Positions 15,641 to 22,255 of a stretch of DNA of 64,000 nt are shown here, piece after piece. Under the pieces are notes generated by a model. That model saw nothing but the letters and a program-made list of their open reading frames with translations. It made no database searches and had not been told where the DNA came from. The DNA lies in NCBI RefSeq assembly GCF_020640915.1, contig NZ_JADWDC010000004.1, forward strand, positions 1 to 64,000, read 5' to 3'. The DNA is from Waterburya agarophytonicola KI4 (lineage in GTDB: Bacteria; Cyanobacteriota; Cyanobacteriia; Cyanobacteriales; Xenococcaceae). How positions within the stretch are numbered: the stretch's first letter is position 1; each line of letters opens with the position of its first letter. A program made the position numbers and the translations under genes.

Positions 15641-15917
15641 ACCAGTTCTTGTGATGTTTGCTGGACCTAATGGCTCTGGTAAATCTACCATTACTCCACT
15701 GTTTCAAAACCAGCCTGATTTTCCTCAAAAGTATATTAACCCAGATGAAATAGCTTTAACTCTTGGTGGCGATACAATGTCCAAGGCTTATGAGGCATCT
15801 GCTATCGCTGCACAAGAGAGACTGATATCTATTGAAGAAAACGAATCATTTTCTTTTGTCGGTCATGATGTCGTGATTAGCTATCAAAATGGAGTACACA
15901 AAATTGATATTCCATAA
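15621..15917 (+). pseudogene. internally deleted zeta-like kinase (copy 2)
   Basis: The 98-residue product keeps the complete P-loop FAGPNGSGKSTITPLF and INPDEIALTLGGDTMSK region, then jumps from ENESFSF directly to VGHDVVISYQNGVHKIDIP, the end of the KfrB-like domain, and stops. Compared with the copy at 10060, about 530 bases covering the catalytic half of the kinase are missing, and the relaxase-type tail is absent because of a TAA after IP. The product could still be made but cannot be an active kinase. Confidence 0.75.
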
Positions 15918-16059
15918 ATCCTTTTTTATTAGGATAAATCGAGTTTTATATTAACCAACATGATTTTTAATTTTAGCTTTATAGCTTTAATCAAATAGTG
16001 GTGATACGATTTCTTTTGCCACCATCATTTAAAAGCTGAGGATAGTTAAAGCGTAAATT

Positions 16060-16533
16060 ATGACCTCATCAATACTGTGTCATCTTCTAGTTGGTTTACC
16101 TGGAAGTGGCAAATCAACTTTTGCTCGACAACTAAATGAACAGATACCTAATTCCGTTATCATCTCTACTGATGCGATTCGTTTGAGATTATATGGTGAC
16201 GAAAAGATTCAAGGAGACTGGAATACAATAGAGCAATCGGTAATTGAACAGGTTCGGCTAGCAATAACACACGAACAAACTGCTATTTATGATGCGACTA
16301 ATGTTCGACTAGATTGGAGAAATTCACTGTTGGACAAAGTTAGCGATCTTAATCCTGAATGGATTGCTTGGTGGATAAACACACCAGTAAATATCTGTAA
16401 ATACTGGAATAGAAGGCGATCTCGTAAAGTACCTAATTACGTTATCAATGCTTATTATGACGATCTTCAGCAGTCTCCACCAACTCTAGGAGAAGGATAC
16501 ATCGCAGTTAAAGAAATAACGCCTTTAGGTTAA
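16060..16533 (+). CDS. P-loop kinase (AAA_33 / polynucleotide-kinase-like)
   Basis: A 157-residue protein with Walker A LVGLPGSGKSTFARQL at residues about 9-24, the STDAIRLRLYGDE switch and YDATNVRLDWR, a set typical of small AAA_33 kinases related to polynucleotide and zeta kinases. The lid region WNRRRSRKVP supplies arginines. Members phosphorylate nucleic-acid ends or small metabolites; the substrate here cannot be read. No antitoxin-like gene precedes it. It lies alone between the zeta-like remnant and the protelomerase-family gene. Confidence 0.8.
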   Translation: MTSSILCHLLVGLPGSGKSTFARQLNEQIPNSVIISTDAIRLRLYGDEKIQGDWNTIEQSVIEQVRLAITHEQTAIYDATNVRLDWRNSLLDKVSDLNPEWIAWWINTPVNICKYWNRRRSRKVPNYVINAYYDDLQQSPPTLGEGYIAVKEITPLG

Positions 16534-16703
16534 AGCCAAATCACTTGCCGATTTTTAAGTGGGGGTGGATTGTATTGCGATCGCTTTTTGCTTGAACTTT
16601 GCTTTGAAAATACCATCAAAGCTTTTCTCTTATAGCTTAATTGTTAAATATAAGGATAAGAGCTAAAATATAACAACAAATGTTACGCAATAGAGCTTAA
16701 AAC

Positions 16704-18647
16704 TTGTCAAATCTATACGAGCAAGCATCCGAGGAAGGAGCGAAGGTCTGGCTCAAAAAATTATTAGTAGAAATGTTGCCAGCCTTACCGAAAGATTTAG
16801 ATGGCTGTAATCATTGGTTTGACTCTCTTATTCAAGCTTTTGAAGCCAGAAAATTAGTTGAGCCAAAGCAACAAAAAAATTATCTAACACAAGTACGTAA
16901 TGCGATTAAAGTAATAGATCCCAAACATCCTGCTTTAGATGTGGTTAAATTTGATAAGTCTACATGGGTAGAAATCAATAATAGCTCCACCGATCGCATT
17001 GCCGAGAGGAATACCAAATTTATCCGCAATCCCGAAGCAATAGCAAACAAGGCTAAAGAGTTGATAACTAGTTTGGACTGGTCTGAGATTGCAGCAGGAT
17101 TAGCCGTGTTGACAGGACGTAGAAGTAGCGAGGTAATTAAGACAGCCAAGTTTAGTTATAAGACTAAGTTTAGCGTCATGTTTAGCGGTTCTCTCAAAAG
17201 AAGAAGCGAACCAATTGATGTAGTGTTTGAAATTCCTACTCTTTGCGAGGCGGAACTAGTAATCGATGCGATCGCGCGTTTGAGAAGATTTTTAGGAGAT
17301 GAGATTGACGAGTTATCAGTCAGACAGATCGGCGGACGTTACTCAAGGGCAGTAGCCAAAAAATGTGACGAACACTTTGCAGAGCTTGTACCAAAACGGG
17401 ATGGTGAAGACAATCTTTACTCCCATCTATTTCGAGCTGTTTATGCCACTATAGCAAGTCACTGGTATTGTCCGCCGACTATTCCTGAAATGGAATATCG
17501 GGCAGCAATCCAGGGTCACTACCAAATTCTGGAAGAGAAAAATCCAGTTTTACGCAGATCCTTGGAAGCAGGTCGGCATTACTATGACTACAGAATCAGC
17601 GATGGTTCGGGCAATATTGACGGTAGATTGGGAATGAAATTAGGTCTATCGGGCGTAGAAGTCGTCGAACAATTCGCTCGCATCACCTCTGAGGATAGAG
17701 CGAAGGACAACCGAAATAATACTCCTATTGAATCTGCTTTGATTTCCCAACCCCCAAGTGAGCCTCCTAGAGAAAAAGATCTAAATCAAATTCCTAAAAA
17801 ACATTTGTTGAGAAGAAAGAGAATGAATGAATCAGTGACTGTTCCCAGATACTTAATGTCTCGTTTGATGGGATTATCTGAAAGGTTGGAATTAGATGAA
17901 AAAGAAACCTTAGAAGCTCTATTTGATTGGGCAGAAATAAGCTTATCCTTAGCAGAAATCCTAGAGATAGAAGAGTTAAAGACTAATGTACTTTATGACA
18001 AAGTAGAAGGATTAATCGAAAAACTGGGACAAGCTGAGGTTCAGAGACCTCGACAGAAGACCGATATTAAGGGAACTACAGACGATAATATTTCTATTAA
18101 TACCGAATCTATCAGAGATCTTTCTTCTTCGGTGAGAATTTTGTCCGAGCTATTGGCCTCGAAAAACCCTTTACCTCGAAGTATCAATGGTAAGGACACG
18201 ACTACTACCCCTACAGTACAAAGAAAAACCTCTCAGCAAGGAAAGAACGAGGCAGATACGACAAATAATAAAGTGGTTCGACAAGAGTCAAGCAAGCCAG
18301 AAGCAGACAAGACCGAAAACGATAAAGGGAGAAAAGTTTCTCAAAGAACAATTGAAGCAGAAGCAATAATTAATAATGCGATCGATAAAATAATCGAGTT
18401 TAACGAGCAAGAAGGTATAACTCACAAAGAAAAAATTAGAATAGGTATAGGAGGAGTGAGAACGCTTACAGGAAGGGGAGACAACATAATTAGAAGAGTA
18501 TTGAAAAGAAGAGAAGATGAACTTGAAGAGCATCATCTGCATCATGAGTTGAGTTCGACCCATAACAGTAAAGGCAAAACTGCACCGTCAATTGATGAAG
18601 TAATTGAATTTGACAAAGATAAGGTGATAGAAGAAATTTGCCAGTAA
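16704..18647 (+). CDS. protelomerase-family tyrosine recombinase
   Basis: A 647-residue protein with a TTG start (no ATG before residue 24). The catalytic domain shows the tyrosine-recombinase set in the form found in telomere resolvases: AVLTGRRSSEV (R139/R140), FSVMFSGSLKRR (K165), HLFR (H241, R244), GH at 272 and a tyrosine at 293-296 (RHYYDY). The VMFSG-LK beta hairpin is the strongest link to TelK/TelA-type enzymes. The C-terminal half is long, charged and partly disordered, with a second helical DNA-binding-like end. Such enzymes cut and rejoin palindromic sites to form hairpin ends of linear replicons. Activity and site are unproven; use as a dimer resolvase or integrase is possible. 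Confidence 0.7.
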   Translation: MSNLYEQASEEGAKVWLKKLLVEMLPALPKDLDGCNHWFDSLIQAFEARKLVEPKQQKNYLTQVRNAIKVIDPKHPALDVVKFDKSTWVEINNSSTDRIAERNTKFIRNPEAIANKAKELITSLDWSEIAAGLAVLTGRRSSEVIKTAKFSYKTKFSVMFSGSLKRRSEPIDVVFEIPTLCEAELVIDAIARLRRFLGDEIDELSVRQIGGRYSRAVAKKCDEHFAELVPKRDGEDNLYSHLFRAVYATIASHWYCPPTIPEMEYRAAIQGHYQILEEKNPVLRRSLEAGRHYYDYRISDGSGNIDGRLGMKLGLSGVEVVEQFARITSEDRAKDNRNNTPIESALISQPPSEPPREKDLNQIPKKHLLRRKRMNESVTVPRYLMSRLMGLSERLELDEKETLEALFDWAEISLSLAEILEIEELKTNVLYDKVEGLIEKLGQAEVQRPRQKTDIKGTTDDNISINTESIRDLSSSVRILSELLASKNPLPRSINGKDTTTTPTVQRKTSQQGKNEADTTNNKVVRQESSKPEADKTENDKGRKVSQRTIEAEAIINNAIDKIIEFNEQEGITHKEKIRIGIGGVRTLTGRGDNIIRRVLKRREDELEEHHLHHELSSTHNSKGKTAPSIDEVIEFDKDKVIEEICQ

Positions 18648-18738
18648 AAAATAAGTCAACTAAAAGTTGAGTTAGGCTGGGTGAAAAGAAATTTTAAGGC
18701 ATACCAAGTGGGAACTATTTGATAATTTAGATCGCTTA

Positions 18739-18768
18739 AAGGATACCACCAGACTGGAAGGTATCCTT
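18739..18768. terminator. 30-base near-palindrome between converging genes
   Basis: AAGGATACC (18739-18747) pairs with GGTATCCTT (18760-18768), and CCAG with CTGG inside, leaving one bulged base. The hairpin lies 92 bases after the protelomerase-type gene and 32 bases before the end of the converging RTX gene, so a two-way terminator is the simplest reading. No long T-run follows on either side. It is not perfectly symmetrical, which argues against a replicated hairpin-telomere site. Confidence 0.5.
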
Positions 18769-18800
18769 CAAGGCTATCTCATAATTTTCAAACAAAAATA

Positions 18801-19262
18801 CTATGAAGGTAAGAATAAATGTTCTGTACCACTAATTGTTGCTAGTAATTCATTACTATCATCATAAATAAAGGTCAAAGCACCATCAGAACCTCCTGAG
18901 CCATAGTGGACATCGTGAAGACCGTCAAAATTGCTGACACTAAATGAAATAGTGTCTTCGCTAGAATAATCCTTAATATTGACAGCATTATCCGAGCTAA
19001 TACCTTCAAAAGAGCCTAGTCGAGAACTGTCTGCTATTACAAAAGTGTCACTTCCTGCTCCGCCAGTTAAAGTATCATTACTACCTGGAGAGTTATCACC
19101 TATCAGATAATCATTTCCAAGACCACCATCAATATAATCTGAGCCACTTATTTCTCTTCCTCCAGAGAGAATATCATGAGCATTTCCTCCAATAACCACA
19201 TCGTTTTCTTCAGTTCCCAAAATGCGATCGTTATTGTTTTTGTCAGCGTAAAGTACAGCCAT
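18801..19262 (-). CDS. RTX / haemolysin-type calcium-binding repeat protein
   Basis: A 153-residue protein with three to four glycine-aspartate nonapeptide repeats (GGNAHDILSGG, GGLGNDYLIGD, GGAGSDTFVIAD) followed by a C-terminal beta-rich part. The repeats bind calcium in a parallel beta roll. RTX proteins leave the cell through type I secretion using a C-terminal signal; there is no N-terminal signal peptide. It is short for the family and has no enzymatic domain. No dedicated transporter lies beside it, although an HlyD-family adaptor begins at 63021. Confidence 0.85.
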   Translation of the reverse strand: MAVLYADKNNNDRILGTEENDVVIGGNAHDILSGGREISGSDYIDGGLGNDYLIGDNSPGSNDTLTGGAGSDTFVIADSSRLGSFEGISSDNAVNIKDYSSEDTISFSVSNFDGLHDVHYGSGGSDGALTFIYDDSNELLATISGTEHLFLPS

Positions 19263-19782
19263 TTTTGTTCCAAGTTATTTGCATTTCTTACTTCTTCTGC
19301 AAAAAACTATTTAATCGCCAAAATATTTAAAATTACCGATAGTTACTGTTAATTTGTTTTAAACAGAAATACAGATAAATTTTACAAAACCTTCCCAGAG
19401 ATAAACATAATTACTATGCTTTTACCCCTCGTAAAAGCAAAATGTAAATATATTAAGTCAAGATAAGCAAAATATTCTGACGATCGGCAAATAGTTTCAA
19501 ATTAACGCTTCCCCAAAAAGCATTAATTTCGCAAAAGTTATGTGAATCTTGAAAAGTACATGAAGCGCAAATTACTTTGATACAAAACAATATAGCCCAA
19601 ATATGATGCTAATTTGATTTAATAACACAAATATTTTATTGTTGACAAAACAATAAACTTAGTTACTTTAATTTACATACCCCTTAATAAACAAGTACCC
19701 GCCAAGAGCATTTACGTTTTCATGGCACAAAGCAAATTCTGTAGATTAGAGATCTAAATAACAGCTTTAACTATGCTAATTC
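19263..19782. other. 520-base spacer
   Basis: No gene is visible on either strand. The stretch is AT-rich and will hold the promoter of the reverse RTX gene on its left side. No strong hairpin or repeat was noticed. Confidence 0.4.
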
Positions 19783-20529
19783 CTAAGTATTCAAAACTGA
19801 GCAATCTAGCAATGCTTCTGATTGCTCTACATTAGTCATTTTAACTAATCCAAATATAAGCAAGCCAATAACAAGCAATACACTTATAAGCGATCCCAAT
19901 ATCACCCACTTATCCCAAATCTTAGACAATTTCAATTTATTAAAAACAGCAATGGAATTGTCAATCTGAGACTTAGCCAATTCTAAATCTTTTGTTGTTC
20001 TACCAACACCTTCAATCAACGCTTTCATAACCTTTATATTGGTACTTCTTTCGGACTGAAGTTTAGTATTGAGTTTGTTTAACTGTTCAATAGCATTTGT
20101 AATCTCTTGTGATGACTCTCGAACACTGTTTTCGACTTCAGTATTGGTTGAGAGAATTTCACCTACAAGCGATTTATGCAAAATACAGATATCATCTACG
20201 TTTTTAGAATTAATCTCTCCGACGCTTTGTTTAATGTTTTCTATCTGTAGTTCTTGAGCTTCTTGAACAAGAGCGATCGCTTCATGTAAATCCTTCATAC
20301 TTTCAGAAACTTGAGCCTTCCAAACCCCCAATAGTTCGCGTAATTCAACAGGAGCAATTTCTAAAAGTACGCGAATCTGACCAGTCAATGCCAGCACTAA
20401 AAACATGGGATCGTTCGGCTGGACTCCACAGAGACTGATTACCTCGTAAATTTTAGCCCTTATTTCAGGAGATTCTTTAGCAAGACAAAACTCTAAAATT
20501 TCATCCGCTTTATTTCTAGGCAGACTCAC
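19783..20529 (-). CDS. membrane-anchored coiled-coil conjugation accessory protein
   Basis: About 248 residues from GTG 20529, chosen because AAGGAG lies a few bases before it; an ATG at 20586 is the alternative. Residues 1-70 are helical, residues about 80-200 form a long coiled coil (ESMKDLHEAIALVQEAQELQ and onward), and one transmembrane helix lies near the C-terminus (WVILGSLISVLLVIGLLIFG). It overlaps the ParA-like gene by 14 bases, so the two are coupled. Position next to a ParA/TraL-like ATPase and a MobC-like gene marks it as a relaxosome or transfer accessory protein. No precise name is justified. Confidence 0.65.
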   Translation of the reverse strand: MSLPRNKADEILEFCLAKESPEIRAKIYEVISLCGVQPNDPMFLVLALTGQIRVLLEIAPVELRELLGVWKAQVSESMKDLHEAIALVQEAQELQIENIKQSVGEINSKNVDDICILHKSLVGEILSTNTEVENSVRESSQEITNAIEQLNKLNTKLQSERSTNIKVMKALIEGVGRTTKDLELAKSQIDNSIAVFNKLKLSKIWDKWVILGSLISVLLVIGLLIFGLVKMTNVEQSEALLDCSVLNT

Positions 20530-21259
20530 AGAGATCTCCTTTGTCGTTAGGTTCTTGCCATGCCCCCGTACTATCAAAAGCAGCATAGGCAGAATTGAGG
20601 AAATTTACCACTCTTTGCCGTCCCATAATAGTTAAATCGTGATGCTCTCTAGCATCTCCAAATGTTAGTTGATTTTTGTTGATAAAGTATCGTTCTGCGT
20701 ATCCCAATTTTGGGAAATCAATCGTTTGAACATTATATTTATTGATTGCAGCTTGAACCTTTTCATCTTTCTCAACCTGCTCCCACTCATCGCAAACTCC
20801 AAAATTTCTTACTAAAATATGAGGCATTTTTTCACCATAGTCATCTAAAGATTTGAGAAACAGTTTAATGCTGTGATACTCACCATTAGTGACAAACCAT
20901 TTTCTAAAGGCTACCCCGTGCTGCTCGCCCAAATCAAACAAGTTGTTATTGTCAAACCATGCTTTTAATGCTTTTTGAACCTGGGAGGGCAAATTAACTA
21001 TTACAGATCTACGAGTTGCAAATTCAAAAATACGATCTGCTCTGCCAGCCTCTTTTTCATTCTCAGTAAAGAAAGCGTGTTTACAATATTTTCTATATAC
21101 ATTAGACACATCAGGATTAGAGCGATCTGCTTCAACTGCAATAAACTCATAATCACGATCTATCAAACACTGAATCGCAACTTTAGCAACAAGAGTCTTC
21201 CCAACTCCTCCTTTTTCTCCCCCAAAGAGGTCAACGAACTTATAGTTCGAGCTATCCAT
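20516..21259 (-). CDS. ParA/MinD-like ATPase of the mobilisation region (MobD/TraL-like)
   Basis: A 247-residue protein with the deviant Walker A GGEKGGVGKTLVAK at residues about 13-26 and EADRSNPD as the switch region. It differs from the partition ParA at 13667: the nucleotide switch is EADRSNPDV, as in TraL/MobD proteins encoded next to relaxases. It is downstream of the MobC-like gene (22-base gap) and coupled to a membrane coiled-coil protein. The likely role is positioning the relaxosome or transfer complex at the membrane. It is not expected to segregate the plasmid. Confidence 0.75.
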   Translation of the reverse strand: MDSSNYKFVDLFGGEKGGVGKTLVAKVAIQCLIDRDYEFIAVEADRSNPDVSNVYRKYCKHAFFTENEKEAGRADRIFEFATRRSVIVNLPSQVQKALKAWFDNNNLFDLGEQHGVAFRKWFVTNGEYHSIKLFLKSLDDYGEKMPHILVRNFGVCDEWEQVEKDEKVQAAINKYNVQTIDFPKLGYAERYFINKNQLTFGDAREHHDLTIMGRQRVVNFLNSAYAAFDSTGAWQEPNDKGDLCESA

Positions 21260-21281
21260 ATATTACACTCCATAAATTAAC

Positions 21282-21875
21282 TTAATAGTCGTTGTAGCCA
21301 CTCAAATCATCGTCATCATCAAAAAGATCGTCATTGGAAAATGTTGAGCCTTGAAGCTTAATAGCCAACGAACTCTGATTCTTGTTTGAAGAATCAGCTT
21401 CAAGATTTTCTGACATATATAAGCGATCGCTACCGTCGACTTGACTTGACTCAGGCTGAGACACCGATAATGTCTTTGGCAAAGTATTGCTTGGATGCCT
21501 ATCGATAAAATTATTCCCGTCCGAATCTGAGTTTGCTTGAAACTCACTATTAATCTTTGTCTTCTCTCCATTTAGCAGTTTTCTATTTGAATCACTGTCT
21601 GTTTTAGGACTTTGATTAGATTTAGTTTTTAGATTCTTTTGGGTTCGATTTGTCTGATGATATTTCTTTAGTGTGCTTGGCGAGATTGTTACTTCTGTTT
21701 CAGAAATTGCCTGGGCTATATCATCATATTCACAACCATTCGCCAAAGCATCTTCAATCAATGAAAAATGTGTTTTTATCAAAGACTTAAGATAGCCAGG
21801 CTGTTTTGATTTTGGCTTAACACTCTTTATTTTTTTCCCTACTAGTTTTTCTAGAGGGCTTTTATAAGTCTTCAT
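21282..21875 (-). CDS. MobC/TraK-like relaxosome accessory protein
   Basis: A 197-residue protein (ATG 21875; a GTG precedes it). Residues about 27-75 contain LIKTHFSLIEDALANGCEYD followed by QAISETEVTISPSTLKKYHQ, the helix-turn-helix pattern of small relaxosome proteins of the MobC/TraK group that bind beside oriT. The remainder is disordered and Ser/Asn-rich with an acidic end (DDLFDDDDDL). It diverges from the relaxase gene, leaving a 380-base spacer that probably includes oriT. Confidence 0.7.
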   Translation of the reverse strand: MKTYKSPLEKLVGKKIKSVKPKSKQPGYLKSLIKTHFSLIEDALANGCEYDDIAQAISETEVTISPSTLKKYHQTNRTQKNLKTKSNQSPKTDSDSNRKLLNGEKTKINSEFQANSDSDGNNFIDRHPSNTLPKTLSVSQPESSQVDGSDRLYMSENLEADSSNKNQSSLAIKLQGSTFSNDDLFDDDDDLSGYNDY

Positions 21876-22255
21876 CACCGCTTGATACGAGGTTATATAC
21901 TTGCCTTGTTCATTATTTTGCCAAGTATTTATAATTTTGGATCGTCTACCTTAAAAAGAAGCCATACATAGCACGAAAATATTTGATTGCATAGATACAA
22001 TCCATTCAGAATTTACAAGCTTGATTTTAGTCCGATTCATTCGTAACTTTTGACCCTCACACCAGACGCACCCACAAAAAAATTTGAGAATGAATTGACT
22101 TTATTTCCCGAATAAACATGAAAATTTTTAAGAATGAACCCGTTTGAGAGAATAACTATTAAGAGTTGTTAACCAATCGGCTAAAACTATTTTCTTAATT
22201 CTGAGTAAAAACAAAATAGAATTATATTAAGCAAAAAATCATTACTCTACACAAT
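21876..22255. other. candidate origin of transfer (oriT)
   Basis: This spacer separates divergent relaxosome and relaxase genes, the usual place of oriT. ATTCATTC (22035-22042) is a perfect inverted match of GAATGAAT (22088-22095), and between them is the only GC-rich island, TGACCCTCACACCAGACGC (22051-22069); its complement reads GGTGTGAGGGTC, reminiscent of the G-rich nic regions of MobF plasmids. An imperfect 18-base palindrome lies at 21985-22002. The nick site cannot be fixed from sequence. Promoters for both flanking genes must also lie here. Confidence 0.55.

Noticed and set aside
18739-18768. Hairpin-telomere target of the protelomerase-type enzyme
   Set aside because: A replicated telomere should be a perfect palindrome; this one has an unpaired base in the middle and is shorter than known sites. 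It is kept only as a terminator candidate.
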